Shown here piece by piece: positions 6,587 to 13,461 of a DNA stretch of 22,999 nucleotides (positions are counted from its first letter, which is position 1; the number at the start of each line of letters is the position of its first letter). The stretch is taken from contig JAAYAP010000013.1 of the NCBI GenBank assembly GCA_012719315.1, positions 1 to 22,999 on the forward strand, given 5' to 3'. The notes below the pieces were generated by a model. That model made no database searches, was not told the DNA's origin, and was given only the letters and a program-made list of their open reading frames with translations. Both the position numbers and the translations under genes were made by a program. Source of the stretch: Methanobacteriota archaeon (lineage in GTDB: Archaea > Thermoplasmatota > Thermoplasmata > Methanomassiliicoccales > Methanomethylophilaceae).

Positions 6587-7990
6587 TCAGAAATCGAAAA
6601 GGTTGCTTTGGCTCTTCTTCGGATCGACGGCCTGCGTGTCCGGTTCCGGCACGGGTCCCCGATCGGCCTCCGGCGGAGCCGGTGCGGTCTCGGCGGGCGG
6701 TTCGAAGGACGACCGGACCAGCTTGGAATCCGCTTTCATCCCCATCAGGAAGCCGAGCTCGTCGGGTTCGAGGCCCGCGTCCCGGATCAGCATCCTCCTG
6801 TAATCGTCCGATTGCAGGCACAGCTGCCTGGTGTAATGCAGTATGTCGGATTCGACGCGTCTCGCCGACGTGTTGTTGAGCACGGCCAGCTTCGACAGGG
6901 TGACCCGCTTCAGCGTCCGCATGGCCCTGGAACGGGACATCATCGACAGATACGCCGGGAAGCGCAGCCTCCCGCGCGACGGCGGGCCGTTCATCCTCGC
7001 GGAGGCCACGCCCACGGTCATCAGGTCGCTGGCGTACGCCCAGAACCTGTAATACTGGCGACGGCGGACCCGGCCCAGGAAGATGTCGGCGCGGCTCAGC
7101 TTCTCGTAGCCCCTGACCAGGTCCCCGGGATCGGTGTATTCGTAAGGCAGGTTCTCGTCGATCCAGAGGATGGCGTTCTCGGGATCGGTGTCGACGTCCA
7201 TGAGCGTCCTCCGCGCCTGCACGTGGTCGTTGTTCCTGAACACCGCCCCCACCACGTCGAACATGTCTTTCCGGACGTTCCGGCCGCCGAGGGCTCCGAG
7301 GGAATCCATGGTGATCCTGCCGGTGCCCAGCGAGAGCGATTCGAGGTTCCTCACGGCCGCACGCATGTCGCCGTCGGCGTCGGCCGCTATCCGGTCGAGC
7401 ACGGCGGGGCCCGCTTCGATCCCCTCCTTGCCGGCGATCGCGGCCAAGGCGGCGGCGATGGCGCGCTGGGTGGGCCTGCGGAAGTCGATGCGCAGCACAT
7501 CCGATTTGACGGCCGCACTCTTCCTGGTCAGGGCGTAGAGGTCGTTGACGATCAGCACCACCGGCTGCTCCGTCGTGCGGATCAGCTCGTTGATCACCGG
7601 CATGGCGCCCCTGTCGGCGGTGCCGAAGAGGTTGTCCGCCTCGTCCAACACGATCAGCTTCCTCCCGCCGGAGCGCGCGTCGAGGTATTCGCCGGTCTCG
7701 CTGAAGGTGTTGAACCTCGAGCCCTTGATCGCGACGTCCCTGAGGATCGAGCCCGTGCGCTGGTCGGAGGCGTTCATCTCCACCACGCCCCAGCCCATGT
7801 CGTTGGCCAAGGCGATCGCGGAAGTGGTCTTGCCGATGCCCGGCGGGCCGGCGAGGACCGCCGCCCGTTTGGACGGGGTGCCGGACTGCCAGGATCCCGC
7901 CCAGGCCCGCAGCTCCTTGACGGCCGCGGGATTGCCGATGACGTCCTTGAGCGTCTGCGGCCGGTACTTCTCGGTCCAATCCTCGATCAT
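6587..7990 (-). CDS. rfcL: Replication factor C large subunit (RfcL)
   Basis: Large subunit of the clamp loader that opens the PCNA ring at primer ends. WTEKYRPQTLKDVIG is the RFC N-terminal box. GPPGIGKTT (about residues 48-56) is Walker A, and LIVLDEADNLFG is Walker B with its DEAD-type core. Sensor and helical-lid regions follow, then a Pro/Glu-rich linker. The last residues, QSNLFDF, form a PCNA-interacting PIP box. The 467-residue length is normal for archaeal RfcL. The start is the ATG at 7990; a GTG three codons earlier overlaps the previous gene, whose final GGTGA supplies the ribosome site. The small subunit is not in the window. Confidence 0.95.
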   Translation of the reverse strand: MIEDWTEKYRPQTLKDVIGNPAAVKELRAWAGSWQSGTPSKRAAVLAGPPGIGKTTSAIALANDMGWGVVEMNASDQRTGSILRDVAIKGSRFNTFSETGEYLDARSGGRKLIVLDEADNLFGTADRGAMPVINELIRTTEQPVVLIVNDLYALTRKSAAVKSDVLRIDFRRPTQRAIAAALAAIAGKEGIEAGPAVLDRIAADADGDMRAAVRNLESLSLGTGRITMDSLGALGGRNVRKDMFDVVGAVFRNNDHVQARRTLMDVDTDPENAILWIDENLPYEYTDPGDLVRGYEKLSRADIFLGRVRRRQYYRFWAYASDLMTVGVASARMNGPPSRGRLRFPAYLSMMSRSRAMRTLKRVTLSKLAVLNNTSARRVESDILHYTRQLCLQSDDYRRMLIRDAGLEPDELGFLMGMKADSKLVRSSFEPPAETAPAPPEADRGPVPEPDTQAVDPKKSQSNLFDF

Positions 7991-7991
7991 G

Positions 7992-8510
7992 TCAGTCACC
8001 TTTGCCCCGGTTCATGTCCCTGGGGATCAGCGCCAAGGTCATGACCTCCATGGTCTGGATGAAATACAGGAACATGCGGGCGAGGAACACCAGGGTCCCG
8101 GAGAAGTCGGCGGCCTTGTCGATGAAGGAGAGGTAGAAGAGCGGGATCGAGACGAGCAGGAACATCGCCGCGCGCCCGTATCTCCCGAACCAGAGGTGCC
8201 CCAGCCCGAAGATGCCGAAAAGCCCGGGGATCAGCGCCAGCACGATGCCGACGATCCCGTGCCGGGTCAGCTTGGGTCGGAACGGGACGGCGCATCCGAC
8301 AGTCGCGATCGCGCCGCAATCGCGGCAGAACAGGTCGTCCGGCCCGAGCGCGGCTCCGCATCGGCCGCACACGCCGTCTCCCTGCTGCAGGGAGCCGTCG
8401 TCGGCTATCCTCATCCTGTTCGTGTCGATCCGCCCGCAGTGGTGGCAGAACTCGGAATCGGAAGGGATCTCGCTTCCGCATTCGGGGCATATGGATCTCA
8501 TCTCGTTCAT
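7992..8510 (-). CDS. Zinc-ribbon membrane protein
   Basis: A 172-residue protein with two N-terminal zinc ribbons. The first uses CPECG and CHHCG (about residues 8-26), the second CGRCG and CRDCG (about 48-65). The C-terminal half is hydrophobic with a GLGHLWFGRYGRAAMFLL segment typical of TM2-like small membrane domains, then further helices near residues 118-130 and 138-160. The function is unknown; such proteins may anchor a metal-binding or nucleic-acid-binding head at the membrane. It starts three bases after the ABC gene stop and ends just past the rfcL start, so it is inside the operon. An ATG at 8501 is an alternative start. Confidence 0.8.
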   Translation of the reverse strand: MNEMRSICPECGSEIPSDSEFCHHCGRIDTNRMRIADDGSLQQGDGVCGRCGAALGPDDLFCRDCGAIATVGCAVPFRPKLTRHGIVGIVLALIPGLFGIFGLGHLWFGRYGRAAMFLLVSIPLFYLSFIDKAADFSGTLVFLARMFLYFIQTMEVMTLALIPRDMNRGKGD

Positions 8511-8513
8511 CCC

Positions 8514-9305
8514 TCATCCGGGGTACATCCGGTACACTCCGTCAACGGCTTCGACGTTAATAGGTTCTCCGTACACCTCGCTCATCGCTTCCGCGTCGAG
8601 GACCTCGGATTTGCTGCCGTCGGAGAACTTCCTCCCTTCCTTCATGACCACCACCCGGTCGATGCCCGAGGGTATGTCGGCGAGGTCGTGGGTGACCATC
8701 ATGATGTTCACGCCTCTGCCGATGAGGATGTCGAACATCCTCCTGAATCTGGAGGCCATGACGATGTCCAGGCCGGTCATCGGCTCGTCGAGCACGAGGA
8801 TCTCCGGATCGGTCACCAGGGCCCTGGCGATCAATGCGCGCCGCATCTCCCCGAGGGAGAGGCCCTCTAGCTCCCGGTCGAGGAGGTCCTCGATGCCCAT
8901 CAGCGCGGCCTTCTCGCAGGTCTTGCGGACCATCTCCTCGGTGACCTCCATGTTGCGGAAGATGTCGAGGCTGCCGAAATGACCCGAGGCGATGACCTCG
9001 AACACCTTGGTGTCCGGTCGGAACCGCTCCTGCAGGTCCATGGAGACGATTCCCATCATCCGCCTCAGATCGAAGATGCTCCAGTCCGACCTGCCGAGGA
9101 TGCGCATCTCCGGAGGATCCTCCGGGTCGTAGAAGGGGAAGATGTCCCCTCTGAACAGCTTCAGCAGGGTGGTCTTGCCGGAGCCGTTGGGTCCGATGAC
9201 CGCCAGGCTCTCGCCCTTCCCGATATCGAGCGATACCGAGTCGAGGATGCGTCTGCCGCCGCGCACGACGGAGACGTTCCTCATCTCGAAGATTTTGCCG
9301 ACCAT
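8514..9305 (-). CDS. ABC-type ATPase, stand-alone
   Basis: A 263-residue ABC ATP-binding subunit. GPNGSGKTT (about residues 38-46) is Walker A. LSLGEMRRALIARAL is the ABC signature, and ILVLDEPMTGLD is Walker B with the D-loop. The switch histidine is in MMVTHDLADIP. It resembles the iron-complex/molybdate-type ATPases (ModF/YlmA-like group). No permease or binding protein lies nearby, so transport is not established. The frame stays open far upstream inside the symporter gene, but the ATG at 9305 is correct: TATA-like ATTTAAGAG (9326-9334) is centred about 25 bases before it, predicting a leaderless message. It heads the operon with the zinc-ribbon gene, rfcL and taw1. Confidence 0.88.
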   Translation of the reverse strand: MVGKIFEMRNVSVVRGGRRILDSVSLDIGKGESLAVIGPNGSGKTTLLKLFRGDIFPFYDPEDPPEMRILGRSDWSIFDLRRMMGIVSMDLQERFRPDTKVFEVIASGHFGSLDIFRNMEVTEEMVRKTCEKAALMGIEDLLDRELEGLSLGEMRRALIARALVTDPEILVLDEPMTGLDIVMASRFRRMFDILIGRGVNIMMVTHDLADIPSGIDRVVVMKEGRKFSDGSKSEVLDAEAMSEVYGEPINVEAVDGVYRMYPG

Positions 9306-9340
9306 GCGGCCCCCATGCGTATCGGCTCTTAAATGGTTGC

Positions 9341-10987
9341 TCACTCGGACGCGGGCCCGGCCTCCGCGGGATCCCCGGTATCCGCGGGCTTCCTGCCGAA
9401 CACGAGGACGAGCAGCATGGCCAGCACCGATAGCGGCAGGGACACGATCACCGGATCCACGTACATGACGCTCGAATCCATGAACAGCACGGGGTTGCCC
9501 GTGATCCACTTGCAGATCGGCAGGAAGATGGATGTGCCCTTGCAGACGAACAGCGCCCAGAACATGTAAGTCAGGGTGCCGACGACGATGCTCGCGACCG
9601 CCGCATCCTGCCGCGGCCGCTTGGAGTAGAGGCCGTGCGCATAGGCGGGCAGGAGCGCGGTGGCGGTCATGCCCATGAACAGCGCCGTCGCCTTGGCGAT
9701 GATGTCCGAAGGCATCAGGTAGCAGTAGACGACGACCAGCACGAGCATGACCATCGTCGAGATGCGGTTGATCCTGACCGACTGCGTGTCCACGGCCCTG
9801 CCCTTGCGGTCCTTCCGCCAGGTGCTGTAGAGGTCGTACCCGGCAGCCGTGCCGATCGTATGCATCAGGGCGCTGATCGTCGAGATCGCGGCACACAGCA
9901 GCGACAGCAGGAACAGCGAGACGAAGATGTCTCCGAAGGAGATCCCGCTGAACACGTCGAGGATGAAGGTCGGGATGATGAAATCCACTCCCAACGACAC
10001 GTATTCGGCCGCCAGCATCCCGTATCTGTCGACGAAGTAGACGTTGCTCAACGCGCCGGTGGTGTACGCCGCGCCCACGATCACGAAGATGAACAGCGCG
10101 CCGATGATCATCGACTTATCCAAGGTCCGGTCGTCCTTGGCGGACATGTACCGGACCACCAGCTGCGGCTGGGTGAGCGCCCCGATCCCCACGCCCAGGA
10201 GGAAGGTGGTGACCATCAGCAGCCATTCGTCCGAGCCGAAATCGGAGAACGAGGTCCAGCCGTCGAATCCCGGCAGGGTCCCGGTGTAGCCCCATACGTT
10301 CTGGCTCCACAGGTCCGACAGGGCGCCGTTGGCCGCGGTGACTCCGCCCAGGGTCACGTAGGTGACGATGAGGATCACCGACATGCCGCAGAACATGATC
10401 ACCGCCTGCAGCGCGTCGTTGTACATGACGGCGATGATCCCGCCGTAGGCGACGTACAGCCCGATGATGACGGCGAGGCCGAGCAGGATGATGTCATAGT
10501 ACTGGGTGAGGCCGGTGATGACCGCCAGCGAGTTGACGCCTCCCTTGAGGACCGCGGCGCAGTAGATCGGCATCATGACGATGATGACCGCGGCCGTGAA
10601 CGTCCTGATGCCCTTGGAGCGGTACAGCTTGCCCAGCAGGTCGGCGAAGGTGGAGGCCTTGAGCGCCCGGCCGAGCCGCCTGGTCCGCTTGCCGAAGATC
10701 GCGAAGGCGACGAAGACGCCGATGAACATGTTGAGGAAGCACAGCCACAGCAGGGACATGCCGTGGATCGCCGCCTGACCGCCGAAACCGATGATGGCCG
10801 AGGTGCTCAGGAAGGTGGATCCGTAGGACAGGGCGATGACGAAGGCATTGCTCTTCTTCCTGCCGAGCATGAAATCCTGGTTGTTCTTGGTGTTGCGGTA
10901 ACCATACAGCCCGAGCAGGATGGTCACGGCGATGAATACCGCCGCCATGGCGGCGAAAAGGGGGAACTGGACGCCGAAATCACTCAT
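9341..10987 (-). CDS. Sodium:solute symporter family (SSS) transporter
   Basis: A 548-residue inner-membrane transporter of the SSS family (PanF/PutP/SglT fold) with about 13 hydrophobic helices. Family features near the N-terminus are NNQDFMLGRKKSNAFVIALS and STFLSTSAIIGFGGQAAIHG, the region that lines the Na+ and substrate sites in this fold. The solute cannot be named from sequence; pantothenate, proline and other small acids are possibilities. The ATG at 10987 has AGGAGAGGG upstream and overlaps the stop of the 41-residue accessory gene as ATGAGTGA. Expression is therefore translationally coupled, from the promoter at 11160-11167. Confidence 0.9.
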   Translation of the reverse strand: MSDFGVQFPLFAAMAAVFIAVTILLGLYGYRNTKNNQDFMLGRKKSNAFVIALSYGSTFLSTSAIIGFGGQAAIHGMSLLWLCFLNMFIGVFVAFAIFGKRTRRLGRALKASTFADLLGKLYRSKGIRTFTAAVIIVMMPIYCAAVLKGGVNSLAVITGLTQYYDIILLGLAVIIGLYVAYGGIIAVMYNDALQAVIMFCGMSVILIVTYVTLGGVTAANGALSDLWSQNVWGYTGTLPGFDGWTSFSDFGSDEWLLMVTTFLLGVGIGALTQPQLVVRYMSAKDDRTLDKSMIIGALFIFVIVGAAYTTGALSNVYFVDRYGMLAAEYVSLGVDFIIPTFILDVFSGISFGDIFVSLFLLSLLCAAISTISALMHTIGTAAGYDLYSTWRKDRKGRAVDTQSVRINRISTMVMLVLVVVYCYLMPSDIIAKATALFMGMTATALLPAYAHGLYSKRPRQDAAVASIVVGTLTYMFWALFVCKGTSIFLPICKWITGNPVLFMDSSVMYVDPVIVSLPLSVLAMLLVLVFGRKPADTGDPAEAGPASE

Positions 10988-11105
10988 CTGGACCCTCTCC
11001 TCTGCGACCGAAGTAGATGTAATATGCCAGGCATAGGGCGGTGCATGCGAAGCATGCGACATAGGCGCCCCAGATCCAGATGTCGGTAATCCCGAAGAAG
11101 CTCAT
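10980..11105 (-). CDS. Symporter small accessory protein, 41 aa
   Basis: A 41-residue single-helix membrane peptide: a short start, GITDIWIWGAYVACFACTAL, then more hydrophobic residues to about 32, and a basic, polar tail (FGRRGEGPDE). The pattern I(T/D)D-WIW-AY-x-C followed by a Cys-containing helix matches small accessory proteins that I recall being annotated upstream of SSS symporters. The ATG at 11105 has GGGAG at a proper distance. The stop overlaps the symporter start by eight bases (ATGAGTGA). The likely role is as a small subunit that helps assemble or regulate the transporter (inference). Confidence 0.8.
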   Translation of the reverse strand: MSFFGITDIWIWGAYVACFACTALCLAYYIYFGRRGEGPDE

Positions 11106-11123
11106 CGTCAAATCTCCCTGTTG

Positions 11124-11142
11124 CGTGTTAACACTTAACACG
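11124..11142. promoter_or_regulatory. Perfect inverted repeat at the symporter transcription start
   Basis: CGTGTTAA-CAC-TTAACACG is a perfect 8-3-8 inverted repeat. The TATA at 11160-11167 predicts transcription starting near 11138, inside the right arm. A protein bound here would block initiation, so a repressor operator is the best reading. The regulator is not identified. Confidence 0.65.
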
Positions 11143-11159
11143 AGTCATGCATGGTATCC

Positions 11160-11167
11160 TATATAAC
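11160..11167 (-). promoter_or_regulatory. TATA box of the symporter operon
   Basis: The minus strand reads GTTATATAGG around these positions, upstream of the accessory gene ATG at 11105. The leader would be about 33 nt and contains half of the inverted repeat plus the GGGAG ribosome site. Confidence 0.7.
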
Positions 11168-11216
11168 GATTCACATCGGCCGCGACGGCGGCCGGACGGC
11201 ATGGTCCAAGAAGATG

Positions 11217-11223
11217 TTAAATA
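11217..11223 (+). promoter_or_regulatory. TATA box of the SRP RNA gene
   Basis: TTAAATA on the plus strand is centred 25 bases before the 5' end of the SRP RNA inferred from helix 1 pairing, the expected archaeal spacing. Confidence 0.7.
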
Positions 11224-11244
11224 GGGACAATCACTGGTCCTGTT

Positions 11245-11549
11245 GTTAGGCTTGACCGGGGAGCTTGGCGTGCCCTACACCCGCAACCGTCAATAGCGGG
11301 GGTGACAGCAGGGGGCGGCATTGCTGAACGGGCGAGCCCGCAAAGCGACGATGACATCTTGTCCTGCGGAGTGAGAGTACGCGGATACCGCAACCGGAGG
11401 GTTGCGGCGGCCGTGTTGATCGGGGGAACCGGGCCAGGCCCTGACGGGAGCAGCCTTACCTCGGACTACTGACGTTTGCGGGAAAGCAGGGTCGAGAAGC
11501 GATGCGGTCAACTCGCCTCGGGATGCGGTGTCCACCCCTGTGGCCTAAC
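11245..11549 (+). ncRNA. Signal recognition particle RNA (archaeal 7S RNA)
   Basis: RNA scaffold of the signal recognition particle, which binds SRP54 and SRP19 and directs ribosomes making membrane proteins to the membrane. The ends pair perfectly (GTTAGGC at 11245-11251 with GCCTAAC at 11543-11549), giving the archaeal helix 1 and a length of about 305 nt. Helix 8 is clear: GGAACC (11425-11430), then GGGCCAGGCC, a CCC-TGAC-GGG hairpin (11439-11448) and AGCAGCC, the SRP54-binding core. The tetraloop reads UGAC rather than the usual GGAA type. The 5' domain has the expected GC-rich Alu-like folds. The RNA ends three bases from the stop of the convergent marker-2 gene. Confidence 0.93.
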
Positions 11550-11552
11550 GCC

Positions 11553-12530
11553 TCATCTTCTGATCGGGACGCATCCGGAGATGATCTCGGTCTCGAAATC
11601 GAACAGCACGCGCGATTCCCCGCCGCGTACGAGCTTCAGTTTCCGGCCGGGATCGACGCTGCCGACCACTGCGCCGGTGCAGCCGACCTCGGCGAAGAGC
11701 CTGATGACCTCGTCGGAGTTCTCGGGAGGGCAGGCGAAGACGAACCCGCATCCCTGGTACGACAGCACCCATCTGATCAGATCGACGCCTTCCGGCCGGG
11801 GGATCAGGTCCAAGTCGACCGTGCCGCCTTTGCAGGAGCTCTCCAGCATCATGCCGAGCGTGCCGATGCAGCCCGGATTGCTCATGTCCTTGCCGGAGTT
11901 GACCAGATGCAGCGCGGCGATCCTCGGCAGCAGGTCCATCTGCCGCTGCACCTCGGCGGGCTCCTTGTCCATCGTCGTGTCCCATGCATGCATCATCCCC
12001 TCCGGGTAATGCCCGTCGAGGTCGATCACGAAGACGATGTCGTCGCCGTCCCGGGCTTCGGAGCTCAGGATGATGTCGTCCTTGGGCACCTTGCCCATCA
12101 CGGAGATGTTGATGGCGTTGTGCCTGCTGTCGGGATGCGTGTGGCCGCCGACGATGGGCACGTTGAACTTCTTGACCCCCAGGGCCATGCCGCGGAGGAT
12201 CTGGTTGCAGATCGTGCTTTTGGAAAGGGAGATGACGTCCATCATCGCGAGGGCCCTGCCGCCCATGGCGGCGATGTCGTTGACGTTGACCAGCACGGCG
12301 TAGTACCCGGCGTAGAACGGATTCGTGTTCACCAGTGCTTCCATGATGCCGTCGGTGGCGAGCAGGATGTACTCGTCACCGGATTCGATGGCTGCCGCAT
12401 CCTCGCCCGCGGCGGCGGCTACGTGAGGGAACCCGTTGATCGGGAAACTCTCGACTATGGTGTGTATCGGATTCTTCCTCGTTACTCCCGGGAATGTTTT
12501 GATAGCCTCGACGACGGCATCCAAAGACAT
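11553..12530 (-). CDS. AIR synthase-related protein, methanogenesis marker 2-like
   Basis: A 325-residue protein of the PurM/ThiL/HypE/SelD ATP-binding superfamily. GEDAAAIESGDEYILLATDGI is the N-terminal glycine/aspartate block, and NVNDIAAMGGRALAMMDVIS is the DI(A)AMGG metal-nucleotide motif. IVGGHTHPD and SNPGCIGTLGMMLESS follow the family order. Overall it resembles the methanogenesis marker 2 group, found across methanogens, whose reaction is unknown but which presumably activates a carboxylate or similar with ATP. The start is the ATG at 12530. A GTG at 12551 is possible, but the T-rich TATA-like TTTTTATT near 12553-12560 is spaced for a leaderless message from 12530. The gene ends tail to tail with the SRP RNA. 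Confidence 0.88.
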   Translation of the reverse strand: MSLDAVVEAIKTFPGVTRKNPIHTIVESFPINGFPHVAAAAGEDAAAIESGDEYILLATDGIMEALVNTNPFYAGYYAVLVNVNDIAAMGGRALAMMDVISLSKSTICNQILRGMALGVKKFNVPIVGGHTHPDSRHNAINISVMGKVPKDDIILSSEARDGDDIVFVIDLDGHYPEGMMHAWDTTMDKEPAEVQRQMDLLPRIAALHLVNSGKDMSNPGCIGTLGMMLESSCKGGTVDLDLIPRPEGVDLIRWVLSYQGCGFVFACPPENSDEVIRLFAEVGCTGAVVGSVDPGRKLKLVRGGESRVLFDFETEIISGCVPIRR

Positions 12531-12569
12531 GCGACTTGAATACGGATGCACAATAAAAAGGTATATGCA

Positions 12570-13133
12570 TCAGATCAGCTTGGTTTGCTTGGTCTCCATG
12601 ACCAGGTGGCGGGAATCCTTGGACTCCAACAGCATGTCGGAGATCACGTCCTGGTATATGTCGGGGAACTCGTACGTGGGTTCATACGCGATATCCGAGG
12701 GGATGACGTTGCCGTTGCGTTTCAGGATCTTCCGGCATTCGGTCAGCAGCGTCCCGTCGACGGGTTTGGCGTTGATCCTCGAGACGCCGGCGAGCCTGAG
12801 CTCCGATTCGAAGACCGGGCGTTTGAAAAGACGGTGCATCACATAGAGGGTGGCTTCGTCCGGCTGATCGGAATGTCTGTCGACCGCCCTCTCGATCGAT
12901 TGGTAGATCGTCTCGGACGGGCCTCTGATCGGGATGTACATCTTCGACGGGGGCACATCTTTCTCCCTGAGTATGTTCATGTCGGTCATCGCCCGGAGGT
13001 ATCCGGTGAGGATGAGGCGATGGTGCTTGATCCCCTGCGCCTCGAGTTCCTTGGCCAAGGCGCTTATGGATCTGCCGTCCTTGCCCAGGGTCTCGATGAC
13101 CATCCGGTTGAAATCCTTCTCGGGATTGAACAT
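12570..13133 (-). CDS. Predicted winged-helix-like protein, unknown
   Basis: A 187-residue soluble protein. Residues about 7-55 (VIETLGKDGRSISALAKELE, then HHRLILTGYLRAM) look like a helix-turn-helix with a following helix. MYIPIRG then resembles a wing or linker. The C-terminal half is helical and basic (LYVMHRLFKRPVFESELRLAG), perhaps a second such domain. The function is not known; a DNA-binding regulator is the best guess. TATA-like CTATATTAA (13158-13167) is centred 29 bases before the ATG, so the message is nearly leaderless. It ends 39 bases before the marker-2 gene on the same strand. Confidence 0.75.
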   Translation of the reverse strand: MFNPEKDFNRMVIETLGKDGRSISALAKELEAQGIKHHRLILTGYLRAMTDMNILREKDVPPSKMYIPIRGPSETIYQSIERAVDRHSDQPDEATLYVMHRLFKRPVFESELRLAGVSRINAKPVDGTLLTECRKILKRNGNVIPSDIAYEPTYEFPDIYQDVISDMLLESKDSRHLVMETKQTKLI

Positions 13134-13167
13134 GGAATTGAAGCATCGTCCTTGCCGTTAATATAGC

Positions 13168-13461
13168 TATTCGTGAGCGTCTCCGCGGCGGTCTGCACGT
13201 CTGGGTACCCGACTAGGTATCGAATCTGGTAACAAACACGGCCCGGATGGCCATGGGTTGTTTACCGGACCTCGTTCAAAAATCACTATATACGGAGCAA
13301 TCGTAAGCGGGTCCGTAAGCCAGCCATGCCCCCGGGCATCGAGGGTGGGAACAAACCCCGGAGACCGCGCTTGCACAGCATAAGATCGGGCCTTGTCCGG
13401 AGGATACCGCGATTTCCTCCCTTCTGAATCCCTCGGCCCGTCGAAGGTCTCCCACTCCTCC
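13168..13461. other. Gene-free region with hairpins and a bidirectional TATA
   Basis: No convincing protein or known RNA gene is seen between the winged-helix promoter and the site-2 protease stop. It holds a bulged stem (GGTAACAA at 13228-13235 with TTGTTTACC near 13258-13266). It also has a symmetric TATATA at 13287-13292, the heptamer CGTAAGC twice (13302-13308, 13314-13320), and hairpins near 13326-13339 and 13398-13419. The last, GGAGGA/TCCTCC, could end the site-2 protease transcript. An untyped small RNA is possible. Confidence 0.35.

Noticed and set aside
6608..8044. Plus-strand 478-codon open frame
   Set aside because: Antisense of rfcL, which has intact Walker motifs and a PIP box.
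9306..9896. N-terminal extension of the ABC ATPase into the symporter gene
   Set aside because: The frame is open but lies in a shifted frame of the symporter; the ATPase fold begins at 9305, where a TATA at leaderless distance also supports the start.
9635..11089. Plus-strand 484-codon open frame
   Set aside because: Antisense of the SSS symporter; composition dominated by Arg, Asp, Gly and His without domains.
13303..13374. tRNA-like fold on the plus strand
   Set aside because: A 7-bp closing stem (GTAAGCG/CGCTTGC) over 72 bases suggested a tRNA, but there is no TTCGA-type T-loop, no D-arm consensus and no plausible anticodon arm. The local TATA would also start transcription inside the 5' stem.
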